Source of the DNA: Microbacterium sp. MAH-37
GTDB lineage: Bacteria; Actinomycetota; Actinomycetes; Actinomycetales; Microbacteriaceae
Assembly: GCF_009758255.1 (NCBI RefSeq)
Contig: NZ_WSEN01000009.1
Location: 186,001 to 250,000 of the forward strand
DNA: 64,000 bases
Reading direction: 5' to 3'
Shown here: piece after piece, positions 26,573 through 37,680 of the stretch
Numbering within the stretch: the stretch's first letter is position 1
How the letters are laid out: every line of letters starts with the position of its first letter
Translations under genes and position numbers: made by a program
The notes under the pieces: model-generated
The model's database searches: none
What the model was told of the DNA's origin: nothing
Seen by the model: only the letters and a program-made list of their open reading frames with translations

Positions 26573-26935
26573 ATGCCGAAGTACCTGATGTCGGTCATCG
26601 GGCCCGCGGAGTACACCGGATTCGGCGCATACGCGTCGAAGTCGGAGATGCGCGAGTCGATGGCGCAGACCGGCGCGTTCAACGCACGCCTGCGCGAGCA
26701 GGGCGTGCTGGACTTCGTCGACGGCCTGGCACCGGCCTCGACCAGCACCGTGGTCGACGCCCGGGGCCCGCAGACCATGCTCACCGACGGCCCGTACGTG
26801 GAGACCAAGGAGTACCTGAACGGGCTGTGGATCATCGACGTGCCCGATCTGGACGCCGCGCTGCGGTACGCCGCGGAGGCGTCGTCCGTCTGCCGCAGTC
26901 GCATCGAAGTACGACCGTTCCACCTCTCATCGTGA
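26573..26935 (+). CDS. YCII/DGPF-domain protein
   Basis: A 120-residue protein of the YCII-related (DGPF) family, starting MPKYLMSVIGPAEY and carrying the diagnostic MLTDGPYVETKEYLNGLWI segment (DGPY instead of DGPF). A GAAGGAGG stands 7 nt before ATG 26573. Its stop overlaps the start of the sigma factor gene (GTGA), so the two are coupled. DGPF proteins accompany ECF42-type sigma factors in many actinobacteria; their biochemical role is unsettled. Confidence 0.85.
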   Translation: MPKYLMSVIGPAEYTGFGAYASKSEMRESMAQTGAFNARLREQGVLDFVDGLAPASTSTVVDARGPQTMLTDGPYVETKEYLNGLWIIDVPDLDAALRYAAEASSVCRSRIEVRPFHLSS

Positions 26936-28209
26936 CTTCGCGTCGGGAAGACATGCCGGATGTCGCGGCAGTCATCACACGAACGCATCGCGAGGAGTGG
27001 GCGCGGATCGTCGCCGGCCTCACGCGGCGGTTCGGCGACCTCGACCTGGCCGAGGAGATGACGGCGGACGCGTTCGCGACCGCCGTCGAGAACTGGCCGG
27101 TCCACGGCGTACCGCCGAACCCGGCCGGATGGGTGACGACGACTGCGAACCGCAGGGCGATCGACCTGCTGCGCCGCGAGGCGCGCCGGGATGACAAGCA
27201 CCGGGAGGCGCTCATGCTGCAGGATCCGGAACCCGCCGCCCCGACCGGGGTGGTCGAGGACGACCGGCTGCGTCTGCTGTTCATCTGCTGCCATCCGGCG
27301 CTCTCTCTGGAGGCGCGGGTCGCGCTGACCCTGAGGATCGTCGGCGGGCTCACCGTCCCCGAGATCGCCCACGCGTTCCTCGCGCAGGACACGACGATGG
27401 GCCAGCGGATCACCCGCGCGAAGGCGAAGATCAAGGCCGCCAGCATCCCCTTCACGATCCCGAGGCAGGAGGATCTCCCCGCTCGTGTCGACGCGGTCCT
27501 CACGGTGCTGTATCTCGTGTTCAACGAGGGCTACCTCGCCTCCGGCCCCGACGCTCCCCCGATCCGGCGCGAGCTGACCGCGGAGGCGATCCGCCTCACC
27601 CGGCTGACGCGCGAACTGCTGCCCGACGATGCTGAAGTCGCCGGACTGCTCGCGTTGATGCTGCTCACCGAGGCCCGCTCGCAGACACGGGTCTCGGCCG
27701 ACGGCGAGCTGGTGCGCCTGGACGAGCAGGATCGCGGAGCCTGGGACAGGACGCTGATCTCCGAGGGTCTGCAACTGCTCGGTTCGCAGGTCGACGTCGA
27801 CGGGACGGGCACTCGCCCCGGCCGGTATCAGCTCCTCGCGGCGATCAACGCCGTCCACATCGCCGCTCCGCATGCACGCGACACCGACTGGGCGCGCATC
27901 GTGAACCTCTACACCCGGCTCGAAGAGGTCGACCCGAGCCCGATCGTCACTCTCAACAAAGCCATCGCCGTCTCCGAGCACGACTCACCCGACGTCGCCC
28001 TCGCCATCGTCGAGCGGCTCACCGACACCCTCGGCAGCTACCACGCCTTCCACGTCACCCGGGCGGAGCTGCTGCGGGCCACCGGCCGCTCCGCCGACGC
28101 GCGAGCCGCCTACGACCGCGCGATCGATCTGGCGGGGAACACCGCCGAGACGGCGCACCTCATCCGCCGACGCAATCAACTCGCAACACCGAATGGAGAA
28201 CGCTCATGA
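26932..28209 (+). CDS. ECF sigma factor, ECF42-like (DUF6596 C-terminal domain)
   Basis: A 425-residue extracytoplasmic-function sigma factor. Region 2 lies near residues 20-85 (FGDLDLAEEMTADAFATAVENWP, then NRRAIDLLRR) and region 4 near 115-180 (LRIVGGLTVPEIAHAFL, then GQRITRAKAKIK). A long C-terminal domain follows (about 190-420), including VFNEGYLAS and helix-rich TPR-like units ending in TGRSADARAAYDRAI. This extended layout and the two flanking DGPF genes are those of the ECF42 group, in which the C-terminal domain replaces an anti-sigma factor. GTG 26932 overlaps the preceding stop; ATG 26953 is an alternative. Confidence 0.88.
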   Translation: MTSRREDMPDVAAVITRTHREEWARIVAGLTRRFGDLDLAEEMTADAFATAVENWPVHGVPPNPAGWVTTTANRRAIDLLRREARRDDKHREALMLQDPEPAAPTGVVEDDRLRLLFICCHPALSLEARVALTLRIVGGLTVPEIAHAFLAQDTTMGQRITRAKAKIKAASIPFTIPRQEDLPARVDAVLTVLYLVFNEGYLASGPDAPPIRRELTAEAIRLTRLTRELLPDDAEVAGLLALMLLTEARSQTRVSADGELVRLDEQDRGAWDRTLISEGLQLLGSQVDVDGTGTRPGRYQLLAAINAVHIAAPHARDTDWARIVNLYTRLEEVDPSPIVTLNKAIAVSEHDSPDVALAIVERLTDTLGSYHAFHVTRAELLRATGRSADARAAYDRAIDLAGNTAETAHLIRRRNQLATPNGERS

Positions 28210-28562
28210 GCAGCAGGTACCTCGTCATCCACATGTCCGACACCTCCGGCACCGACCTCGCCCAGTCCGAGGACAAGGCGATGCTCGATCGCTGGGCGGC
28301 CGAGGGCGACGCCGCCGGCCGCCTCACGATGGGCGCACCGGTCGCCGGTCCGGAGCAGGCGAAGTCGGTCGCCGTCCGCGACGGCCGGACGCTCATCACC
28401 GACGGCCCGTTCCCGGAGTTCAAGGAATGGTTCGCCGGGTACGACCTCATCACCGCCGACTCGATCGACGAGGCCGCCGAATACATGGCGAAGCATCCGG
28501 TCGCGATCCTCGGACGGATCTACATCCTGCCGCTGGTCAGGCTCCCGTGGGATCAGGACTGA
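28206..28562 (+). CDS. YCII/DGPF-domain protein (second copy)
   Basis: A 118-residue DGPF protein with the exact signature TLITDGPFPEFKEWFAG near residue 62. Its ATG overlaps the sigma gene stop (ATGA). It differs considerably from the copy at 26573-26935, so this is not a recent duplication. A strong hairpin terminator follows 13 bp after the stop, closing the three-gene unit. Confidence 0.87.
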   Translation: MSSRYLVIHMSDTSGTDLAQSEDKAMLDRWAAEGDAAGRLTMGAPVAGPEQAKSVAVRDGRTLITDGPFPEFKEWFAGYDLITADSIDEAAEYMAKHPVAILGRIYILPLVRLPWDQD

Positions 28563-28574
28563 GCCGAAACAGGA

Positions 28575-28600
28575 AAAGCCCCCGGGGAGCCGGGGGCTTT
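28575..28600. terminator. Bidirectional intrinsic terminator
   Basis: Perfect 11-bp stem AAAGCCCCCGG / CCGGGGGCTTT with loop GGAG. It ends the DGPF operon on the plus strand and the tRNA-Ala transcript on the minus strand. Confidence 0.85.
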
Positions 28601-28602
28601 CT

Positions 28603-28678
28603 TGGTGGACCTGAGGGGACTCGAACCCCTGACCCCCTGCATGCCATGCAGGTGCGCTACCAGCTGCGCCACAGGCCC
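28603..28678 (-). tRNA. tRNA-Ala (anticodon GGC), CCA encoded
   Basis: A 76-nt tRNA reading from 28678: acceptor GGGCCTG pairs with CAGGTCC (one G-U) followed by A and encoded CCA. The T arm contains GGTTCGAGTCC. The anticodon stem CCTGC/GCAGG encloses the loop ATGGCAT, giving anticodon GGC, which reads GCC/GCT alanine codons. Confidence 0.96.
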
Positions 28679-28780
28679 AGAATCGCTGCGGATTCCTCCG
28701 CGGCAACCCGTTCAGCTTACAACACGACGCGGGCAGCGTGCGAATCGAGCAGCCGGATGCCGGCATCTCGGGCGTGTCCG

Positions 28781-29752
28781 CTATGACAGCCGGCCCTCGA
28801 GCTCGAACAGCGTGTCTGCGACCTGGAAACCCAGCGACCGGTTCAGAGTGAGCATCGGTGTGTTGTCGATCGCGGTCCACGTCTGCACCCAGCGCGACCG
28901 TGCCGCAGCAGGCACGGCGTCGAGCGCACGCAGATTCGCCGCCTTGAGGAGGCGCGCGATGCCGCGCCCGCGCTGCTCTGCGTCCACGAACGTGTCCTCC
29001 TGCACGATCACGTCCGCCCCTGCGGCCACGACGAACAGCTCCGTGTATCCGACGCCGACGTCATCCAGGATGGCCATCGAACGCACCAGGATCCAGCCCT
29101 GCGCCGCCATCCTGCGCTCGTGCTCGCGGACCCGCTGCACGTCCGTCGCAGACGCACGACGCGTGAGATCACCGACGGGCACGGCCTCGCCCATGCCCGT
29201 CTTCAGCGCGGCCCACGCCTCGACGAGGTCATCGGGAACCCGATCGCTCCAGGTCCGCACCTCGACGTCAGGGACGGCGGTCACCGAGCCCGCCGGATCC
29301 CGCCGCGGACGCAGCATCCGATACTCGCGATTGGCCACCGTCAGTCCGTGCGACTCGGCGAACGCCACCCCGGCGTCCGATGCAGTTTCCGACTGCACCA
29401 CCGCGACGGCATGCCGGCTCAGCAGGCTCCGTGCTCCCTCCCAGAGCATCGTTCCGACGCCCTGCCGTCGATAGGCGGGCAGGACGCCGATCGTCACCTC
29501 CGCGGGCTCCTCCACGTCGATGCCGACGTCCGCAGCACCTGCCGGCGAGCCGTCGTCGTCCGTCGCGATCAGCGCGAATCTGCGACGACCGGCCCGCGGG
29601 TGGGCGAACTGCTCGGCGACCGCGTCATCGGACGACCACCAGACGCCGTCGCGCCCGTCGACGACGGCGGCGCGCATCACGCCGTTCCAGCGCGCGAGTG
29701 CTGCGGCATCCGCAGCATCCACGGCACCGATCGAGACGGCGCCGATCGTCAC
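28781..29752 (-). CDS. Tandem GNAT acetyltransferase
   Basis: A 323-residue protein with two GNAT modules. The first has the acetyl-CoA loop YRRQGVG near residue 95; the second has QRGRGIARLL near residue 270. Tandem layout and length resemble mycothiol synthase MshD, but the substrate-binding parts cannot be matched by eye, so only the fold is called. GTG 29752 overlaps the stop of the SDR gene (GTGA), and the longer open frame to 30253 is a shadow of that gene. It is the last gene of the nadD-rsfS-SDR run. Confidence 0.8.
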   Translation of the reverse strand: MTIGAVSIGAVDAADAAALARWNGVMRAAVVDGRDGVWWSSDDAVAEQFAHPRAGRRRFALIATDDDGSPAGAADVGIDVEEPAEVTIGVLPAYRRQGVGTMLWEGARSLLSRHAVAVVQSETASDAGVAFAESHGLTVANREYRMLRPRRDPAGSVTAVPDVEVRTWSDRVPDDLVEAWAALKTGMGEAVPVGDLTRRASATDVQRVREHERRMAAQGWILVRSMAILDDVGVGYTELFVVAAGADVIVQEDTFVDAEQRGRGIARLLKAANLRALDAVPAAARSRWVQTWTAIDNTPMLTLNRSLGFQVADTLFELEGRLS

Positions 29753-30438
29753 GCGCCGGGACGCACAGTCAGATCGGTGATCTCCGCATCGCGCGGAAGA
29801 TCGAGCGCCGTGAGGATCGCCGAGACGACGGACTCCGGATCGATGAACCGCTCCGGCCGGTACTCCTGCCCCTCCTGCTGATGCACCCGCTCCTGCATCG
29901 GCGTGGCCGTGCGCCCTGGAAACACGGACGTGACACGGATACCGTGCTCGCGCTCCTCGGCCCGGAGCGCGTCCGCCAGCGCCTTCAGCCCATGCTTGGA
30001 GGCCGCATAGGCAGACCAGCCCGCGTGCGCGTGCAGGCCCGCGCCGGAGTTCACGAACACGACCTGCCCGCGCGAGACCCGCAGCACGGGCAGAAGCAGG
30101 CGGGTGAGCTCGGCCGGACCAGTGAGGTTCACGGCGAGCTGCTGCTCCCAGAGCGCCACCGGCAGGTCGCCGACGGCACCGAGATCGACGACGCCCGCCG
30201 CGTGCACGACGCCGTCGATCCGCTCCGGGATCGCCTGCTTCGACAGCGCCCACGACAGTCTGCCCGGCTGCGCGAGGTCGCCGACGAGCATGGACGCCCC
30301 GGGGAACTCCGCGGCGACCTGTCGAGCCCGCCCGGCATCCCGCGCGAGCAGCACGAGTTCGTCACCGCGCTCCTGAAGGCGGCGCGCAAGCGCCGCACCG
30401 ATGCCGGAGCCGGCGCCGGTGATGAGGTGGACGGCCAT
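29749..30438 (-). CDS. Short-chain dehydrogenase/reductase
   Basis: A 229-residue classical SDR: cofactor motif TGAGSGIG near residue 7, VHAAGVVDLG (NAG-like) near 75, catalytic Tyr and Lys in YAASKHGLK near 140. The RD pair in LARDAGRAR after the second beta strand leans towards NADP(H). It starts 2 bp after the rsfS stop, so it is cotranscribed with the nadD-rsfS genes. The substrate is unknown. Confidence 0.88.
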   Translation of the reverse strand: MAVHLITGAGSGIGAALARRLQERGDELVLLARDAGRARQVAAEFPGASMLVGDLAQPGRLSWALSKQAIPERIDGVVHAAGVVDLGAVGDLPVALWEQQLAVNLTGPAELTRLLLPVLRVSRGQVVFVNSGAGLHAHAGWSAYAASKHGLKALADALRAEEREHGIRVTSVFPGRTATPMQERVHQQEGQEYRPERFIDPESVVSAILTALDLPRDAEITDLTVRPGA

Positions 30439-30440
30439 TC

Positions 30441-30818
30441 TCAGGCCGGCTCGACCGACTCCGCGACCTCGATCGGGACCGTCGGGCAGTCCTTCCAGAG
30501 ACGCTCCAGGCCGTAGTACGTGCGCTCCTCGGAGTGGAACACGTGCACGATCAGGTCGCCGAAGTCCAGCAGCACCCAGCGGGCCTCGGCCCGGCCCTCG
30601 CGGCGCACACGCCGATGACCGGCCTCGAGCAGCCGGTCCTCGACCTCGTCCGCGATGGCGGCGACGTTGCGCTCGCTGTTACCGGTGACGAGCAGGAAGA
30701 TGTCGACCAGCGGCAGCGGCTGAGAGACGTCGAGGGCGACGAGGTCCTCCCCGCCCTTGTCGATTGCGGCCTTCGCCGCAACCTGCAGCATCTGCACCGA
30801 GTTCTCGAACGCCTGCAT
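30441..30818 (-). CDS. rsfS: Ribosomal silencing factor RsfS
   Basis: A 125-residue RsfS (Iojap/YbeB) protein, which binds L14 and blocks subunit joining when nutrients are scarce. Typical segments are ALDVSQPLPLVDIFLLVTGNSERN (about 28-51) and WVLLDFGDLIVHVFH (about 82-96). It follows nadD and a membrane protein gene, the order usual in actinobacteria. Its ATG overlaps the stop of the preceding gene by one base (TGATG). Confidence 0.95.
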   Translation of the reverse strand: MQAFENSVQMLQVAAKAAIDKGGEDLVALDVSQPLPLVDIFLLVTGNSERNVAAIADEVEDRLLEAGHRRVRREGRAEARWVLLDFGDLIVHVFHSEERTYYGLERLWKDCPTVPIEVAESVEPA

Positions 30819-31951
30819 CAGCCGAACACGTTCGTGCTGAAGGCGATGACCAGCGCGGCTCCCAGCAGGAGCGCGAGACCACCGGCGACGATCGCCAGAG
30901 TCATCATGAGGCGGTTGCCCTTCTCGGGTGCCGGGGGTCGGATGACCTCACCGGCAGGCTTGGACGTGCTCACCGCGGCACTCGCGGCGATCGGGGTCGG
31001 CGACGATGTCGGCGGCAGCTCGCCGTCGATGAGCACGACGTCGACCTCCTTGCCGTCGGCAGTGCCGGCGTGACCCTGCGAGCCGAGGCCGCGGGGAAGC
31101 TCATACGATCCGGTCAGGATCACCTCACCCGTCGAGGCCACGGGGCCCGACAGGGATGCCTCGGTCGGCTGCGTGTAGATGAGCGCGCTCGGCGCGGAGT
31201 GCTGCGACCCGGCGGAGTCACCCACAATGTCGTCGAAAGTCCCGGAGAAAGCCGGGATCTCGGAGGCCTGCTCCGTGACGGAGCGGCCGAAGTCGGGGTT
31301 GACCTGCGCGCGCGGGGTCTCGGCGGGGGCAGCCTGCGGGAGGGGCGTCTGCTCGATCACCGGAGTCTGCACGGACACGACCTGCTCTGCGTCTTCCTCG
31401 ACGGGAGGAGCGTCCGGCGCCGGAACAGCAGGTGCGTCGAACATCGCGGCGAGGGCGTCCCTGTCGCCCTCGTAACCGGTGCGCGCCGGTGCTGCGGAGG
31501 TCTCGGCGACCGGGAACAGCGGCACGTCCGACACCATCTCCGGCATCGGCTCGCGCACGGGCGCCATCGGCACAGGAGCGATCGGCATCGGGGCGATCGG
31601 AACAGGAGCGATCGGGGCGCCGCCGGCGGCGATGGTCGCCGGCACCTGGGCGGCGACAGGCTCGTTCTGCAGCTGCACCGAGCCGATCACCGGCACGGAC
31701 GCGGTCCGGATGCGCTCCTGATCGCGCATCTGCCTGCGGGTCAGCGGAGCCGCGGCGAGGTCCACAGCGGCATCCGGCACCGGCGCAGGAGGCAGCGGGA
31801 CGGGTTCCGCCGCGCGCGGCAGGACGGTCGTGACCGGCGCCGCGGGCGCGACGACCACCTCTTCGATGACCGGCGTCGAGCCGGTCAGCCGGAGCTCCCG
31901 CATCTGCTTGCGCGTCAGCGGTGCCCCTCCGTTCTGATCCGATGTACTCAT
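30818..31951 (-). CDS. Disordered Pro/Ala-rich protein with C-terminal membrane anchor
   Basis: A 377-residue protein of unknown function. It carries two copies of a short basic motif, [10 protein letters not shown] near residue 12 and [11 protein letters not shown] near 75, within a long low-complexity Pro/Ala/Val-rich stretch. There is one C-terminal transmembrane helix ([23 protein letters not shown], broken here as residues about 345-370) and a short outside tail. ATG overlaps the nadD stop (ATGA). A gene of this kind commonly lies between nadD and rsfS in related genera. Membrane-tethered, mostly cytoplasmic topology is inferred. Confidence 0.7.
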   Translation of the reverse strand: MSTSDQNGGAPLTRKQMRELRLTGSTPVIEEVVVAPAAPVTTVLPRAAEPVPLPPAPVPDAAVDLAAAPLTRRQMRDQERIRTASVPVIGSVQLQNEPVAAQVPATIAAGGAPIAPVPIAPMPIAPVPMAPVREPMPEMVSDVPLFPVAETSAAPARTGYEGDRDALAAMFDAPAVPAPDAPPVEEDAEQVVSVQTPVIEQTPLPQAAPAETPRAQVNPDFGRSVTEQASEIPAFSGTFDDIVGDSAGSQHSAPSALIYTQPTEASLSGPVASTGEVILTGSYELPRGLGSQGHAGTADGKEVDVVLIDGELPPTSSPTPIAASAAVSTSKPAGEVIRPPAPEKGNRLMMTLAIVAGGLALLLGAALVIAFSTNVFG

Positions 31952-32550
31952 GCCCTGCTCCGATACAGATGATGCTTCGCGATGTATTGGACGACTCCGT
32001 CGGGAACGAGGTACCAGACGGGCTCGCCTGAGCGCACCCGTTCCCGGCAGTCCGTCGACGAGATCGACAGCGCCGGAACCTCGAGCTGGCTCACATCGTC
32101 ACTCGGGAGTCCGTCCGTGCTCAGAACGTGTCCTGGGCGCGAGACGGCGACGAAATGAGCCAAGTCCCACAACTCATCATGGTCTCTCCAACTGAGAATT
32201 TGCGCTACGGCATCTGCACCAGTGATGAAAAAAAGCTCCGCATCAGGTCTTTCGCGCTGGAGATCCTTCAGAGTATCGATGGTGTACGTCGGTCCGTCGC
32301 GGTCGATGTCCGCTCTGCTGACCGTGAAATCAGGGTTCGAGGCCGTCGCGATGACGGTCATCAGGTATCGGTGCTCGCTGTGCGAGACATCCTTCTTCTG
32401 CCACGGCTGCCCCGTCGGCACGAAGACCACCTCGTCCAGATCGAACGAGTGCGCGACCTCGCTGGCCGCGACCAGGTGGCCGTGATGGATCGGATCGAAG
32501 GTTCCGCCCATCACTCCGATGCGCGGAGCGCGCCGTGTGGATGTCCCCAT
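31948..32550 (-). CDS. nadD: Nicotinate-nucleotide adenylyltransferase
   Basis: NadD converts nicotinate mononucleotide and ATP to deamido-NAD. The 200-residue protein has the nucleotidyltransferase motif [12 protein letters not shown] (about residues 15-26) and the [11 protein letters not shown] motif near 165. ATG 32550 was chosen from family length; the open frame to 32649 lacks a credible start. An internal patch (about 32155-32280) is unusually AT-rich with codons such as AGA, TTT, ATT and AGT that the rest of the window avoids. It heads the nadD-hyp-rsfS-SDR-GNAT run. Confidence 0.95.
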   Translation of the reverse strand: MGTSTRRAPRIGVMGGTFDPIHHGHLVAASEVAHSFDLDEVVFVPTGQPWQKKDVSHSEHRYLMTVIATASNPDFTVSRADIDRDGPTYTIDTLKDLQRERPDAELFFITGADAVAQILSWRDHDELWDLAHFVAVSRPGHVLSTDGLPSDDVSQLEVPALSISSTDCRERVRSGEPVWYLVPDGVVQYIAKHHLYRSRA

Positions 32551-32563
32551 GCGGAAGGTGGCC

Positions 32564-32788
32564 TCAGTGGCCGTGCCCTGCCTTGTGACCGTCCTTGCCG
32601 TGGCGCTGCGCATAGGCCTCGGCCTTGGCCGAGTGGCGGTTCGCCACATTCTTGTACGAGAGCGTCACCAGCGCGAGCAATGCGAACACCGCCGCTGCGA
32701 TGATGCCGTAGATGACGGTCTCTGCGGCGATGTTGCCGTGGTGCTCCGTCTCTGCTGCCGCCATCGCGACCTGTGCGACGAGATTCAT
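32564..32788 (-). CDS. Small single-pass membrane protein, His-rich tail
   Basis: A 74-residue protein with one membrane helix ([20 protein letters not shown], about 25-45) and a basic, histidine-rich C-terminus ([12 protein letters not shown]). The N-terminus before the helix is acidic and should lie outside. CGGAG stands 5 nt before ATG 32788. It lies between proA and nadD on the same strand, 13 bp from nadD. No known family is recognised; the tail could bind metal. Confidence 0.7.
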   Translation of the reverse strand: MNLVAQVAMAAAETEHHGNIAAETVIYGIIAAAVFALLALVTLSYKNVANRHSAKAEAYAQRHGKDGHKAGHGH

Positions 32789-32849
32789 CGTGACTCCGTT
32801 TCTGACCGGGTTCCCCATCTCGGGGAGAAAGACCACCCCAGTCTAGTGC

Positions 32850-34115
32850 TCAGGCGCGGATCTGACCCGCCCCACGTGCAAGCCATTTCGTGCTGGTGAG
32901 CTCTGCCAGTCCCATCGGCCCGCGGGTGTGCAGCTTCTGCGTCGAGATGCCGACCTCCGCGCCGAAGCCGAACTCGGCGCCGTCGGTGAAGCGCGTGGAG
33001 GCGTTGGCCATGACCACGGCCGAGTCGACCTCGGCGAGGAAGCGCTCCGCGTTGCGCGCATCGGTGGTGATGATCGACTCCGTGTGGCCTGTGCTGTAGC
33101 GCCGGATGTGCTCCAGCGCGCCGTCGAGGTCATCGACCACGCGCATCGACACGTCCAGGCTGAGGTACTCGGTCGCCCAGTCCTCTTCTGTGGCCGGCAC
33201 GACGTCCGCGGCCAGTGCCGCCACCGCGCCGTCGCCGTGCACCGTCACGCCCTGCGCCTGCAGAGCGCTCGTGACCACGGGAACCAGCCGCTCCGCGGCG
33301 TCCTTCAGCACGAGGACCGTCTCGACGGCGTTGCAGACGCTGGGTCGCTGCACCTTCGCATTGACCACGATGTCGCGCGCCCAGTCCTCGGGAGCCGTGC
33401 TGTCCAGCACGATGTGCACCACGCCCGCGCCGGTCTCGATCACCGGCACCGTCGATTCGGTGACGACGGTCTGGATGAGTGCGGCGGAGCCGCGCGGCAC
33501 CAGCACGTCGACGAAGCCGCGCCCGTGCATGAGCGCCTTCGCCCCGTCGCGACCGAAGTCGTCGACCGTCTGGATCACCTCGGGCGTCACTCCCGAGGCT
33601 TCGACGGCGTCGCGCATGACCTGCACGAGCACCGTGTTGGAGCTGCGCGCGGCGCTGCCACCCCGCAGCACCACGGCGTTGCCCGCGCGCAGCGCGAGAG
33701 CCGCGATGTCGACGGTGACGTTCGGCCGTGCCTCGTAGATCGCGCCGACCACCCCGAACGGCACGCGCACCTGCTCGAGTGCGACACCGTTCGGCATCCT
33801 ATGTCCGCCGACGACCTGCCCGATCGGGTCCGGCAGGGTCGCGACGTCGCGGACCGCGGATGCCAGGGATGCGACGCGCTTCTCGTCGAGACGCAGCCGG
33901 TCGATGAGGGCGTCGCCGATGCCGGCATCCGTGCCGCGCGCGATGTCCTCGCCGTTCGCCGCGATGATGCGCGCGGCCTGCGCCTCGATGCCGTCGGCGA
34001 TCGCATGCAGGAGGCGCGCCTTGTCGGCGCTGGTGAGCCTCGCGACCTCGCGAGAGGCCTCCTTCGCGCGCGCCAGTCGGTCCTGAGCGGTGTCGGTGAG
34101 GGTGTCGGCACTCAT
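32850..34115 (-). CDS. proA: Gamma-glutamyl phosphate reductase
   Basis: ProA reduces gamma-glutamyl phosphate to glutamate semialdehyde with NADPH, the second step of proline synthesis. The 421-residue aldehyde dehydrogenase-fold protein has the catalytic Cys in QRPSVCNAVETV (about 252) and the ALRAGNAVVLRGGSAA segment near 140. Although proB lies immediately upstream on the same strand, proA has its own -10 TAGACT (34127-34122), six bases before ATG 34115, and no ribosome site, suggesting a leaderless internal transcript. Confidence 0.96.
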   Translation of the reverse strand: MSADTLTDTAQDRLARAKEASREVARLTSADKARLLHAIADGIEAQAARIIAANGEDIARGTDAGIGDALIDRLRLDEKRVASLASAVRDVATLPDPIGQVVGGHRMPNGVALEQVRVPFGVVGAIYEARPNVTVDIAALALRAGNAVVLRGGSAARSSNTVLVQVMRDAVEASGVTPEVIQTVDDFGRDGAKALMHGRGFVDVLVPRGSAALIQTVVTESTVPVIETGAGVVHIVLDSTAPEDWARDIVVNAKVQRPSVCNAVETVLVLKDAAERLVPVVTSALQAQGVTVHGDGAVAALAADVVPATEEDWATEYLSLDVSMRVVDDLDGALEHIRRYSTGHTESIITTDARNAERFLAEVDSAVVMANASTRFTDGAEFGFGAEVGISTQKLHTRGPMGLAELTSTKWLARGAGQIRA

Positions 34116-34121
34116 CCGGTC

Positions 34122-34127
34122 AGTCTA
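34122..34127 (-). promoter_or_regulatory. -10 box of leaderless proA
   Basis: TAGACT on the minus strand, followed by six bases and ATG 34115, with no Shine-Dalgarno sequence. Confidence 0.5.
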
Positions 34128-34180
34128 GGGCGCAGTGCGGACGGCGAGGACCGGTGTGACGTGCTTCCCTGTTCGCCGGG

Positions 34181-34211
34181 TCCTGAGCGAGCGAAGCGTG
34201 ACGAAGGGCGC

Positions 34212-34217
<6 letters not shown>
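34181..34217. repeat. Palindromic repeat overlapping the proB stop
   Basis: TCCTGAGCG...CGCTCAGGA inverted repeat enclosing a GAGCGAAGCGTGACGAAGG core. It resembles a dispersed Microbacteriaceae element. The proB stop (34212-34214) lies in its right arm, so it could also end or stabilise the proB message. Confidence 0.6.
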
Positions 34218-36842
<2,625 letters not shown>

Positions 36843-36862
36843 TTGTCAGCTCCTCTTGGTGC

Positions 36863-37171
36863 TTACTTGATGCCGGTGATCTTGACGCGCGTGAGCTCCT
36901 GACGGTGGCCCTGGCGCTTCTTGTAACCGGTCTTGTTCTTGTACTTCTGGATGACGATCTTCGGGCCGCGCAGGTTGCCGATGACCTCAGCGGTCACCTT
37001 GACCTTCGCCAGCTTGTCGGCGTCGGTGGTCACCGTTGCGCCGTCGACGAGCAGCACAGCCGGCAGCTCGATCTTCTCGCCCTGGGCAGCCTGAACACGG
37101 TCGAGCTGAACGATCGTGCCGACCTCGACCTTCTCCTGCCGCCCACCGGCGCGCACAACTGCGTAAACCAC
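36863..37171 (-). CDS. rplU: 50S ribosomal protein L21
   Basis: A 102-residue L21 with [14 protein letters not shown] near the start and the [16 protein letters not shown] rRNA-binding region near the end. The start is GTG 37171 with an AGG six bases upstream. The roughly 240 bp between it and rne on the same strand must hold its promoter or leader. I see a short GGAGCCCGTTGGGCTCC hairpin there (plus 37190-37206) but no firm L21 leader structure. Confidence 0.96.
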   Translation of the reverse strand: MVYAVVRAGGRQEKVEVGTIVQLDRVQAAQGEKIELPAVLLVDGATVTTDADKLAKVKVTAEVIGNLRGPKIVIQKYKNKTGYKKRQGHRQELTRVKITGIK

Positions 37172-37401
37172 TTCGTACCTGTTTCGTCAGGGAGCCCAAC
37201 GGGCTCCGGAATCTCTCACGGGAAGACTGTTGCCTGCGATCGTCGCGCTGCGACGGATGCGGATGCAGGACTTGCCCCTGTCATGCGTGAACGCAGACAG
37301 GGATCGCGCACCAAGGGACTACTTTACCGGATGCTGCATCCTGTCGCAAAGCGAGGCGGGAGGTGTGTCTCCATCCGCGCCGCATGCCGGGCCTCCGGTC
37401 C

Positions 37402-37407
37402 TAGGAT
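37402..37407 (+). promoter_or_regulatory. -10 box of a leaderless DUF4031 gene
   Basis: TAGGAT followed by six bases and ATG 37414, with no ribosome site. Confidence 0.5.
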
Positions 37408-37413
37408 CGCGTC

Positions 37414-37680
37414 ATGGCTGTACTCGTCGACGATCCCCGCTGGCCCGCCCACGGACGGCTGTGGGCCCATCTGGTCAGCGACAGCAGCCTCGACGAGCTG
37501 CACGCTTTCGCGCTCGCCCACGGGGTTCCCCCACGGGCGTTCGACCGCGACCACTACGACGTACCCGAGGAGCTCGTGCCGAGACTCCTCGCCGCCGGCG
37601 CGGAGCACGTCGGCGGCAAGGAGCTCGTCAGGAGACTGATCGCGTCAGGACTGCGCATCCCCGCCCGCGACCGGCGCTGA
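37414..37680 (+). CDS. DUF4031 domain protein
   Basis: An 88-residue protein of the DUF4031 family (MAVLVDDPRWPAHGRLWAHL, later FDRDHYDVPEELV and GGKELVRRLIASGLR). The function is unknown. It is transcribed against rne, with its last 36 nt overlapping the rne 3' end, and appears leaderless. It interrupts the otherwise minus-strand rne-rplU order. Confidence 0.85.
   Translation: MAVLVDDPRWPAHGRLWAHLVSDSSLDELHAFALAHGVPPRAFDRDHYDVPEELVPRLLAAGAEHVGGKELVRRLIASGLRIPARDRR

Noticed and set aside
37172..37413. Possible L21 autoregulatory leader upstream of rplU
   Set aside because: Only one short GGAGCCC/GGGCTCC hairpin is visible; no conserved leader could be recognised by eye.
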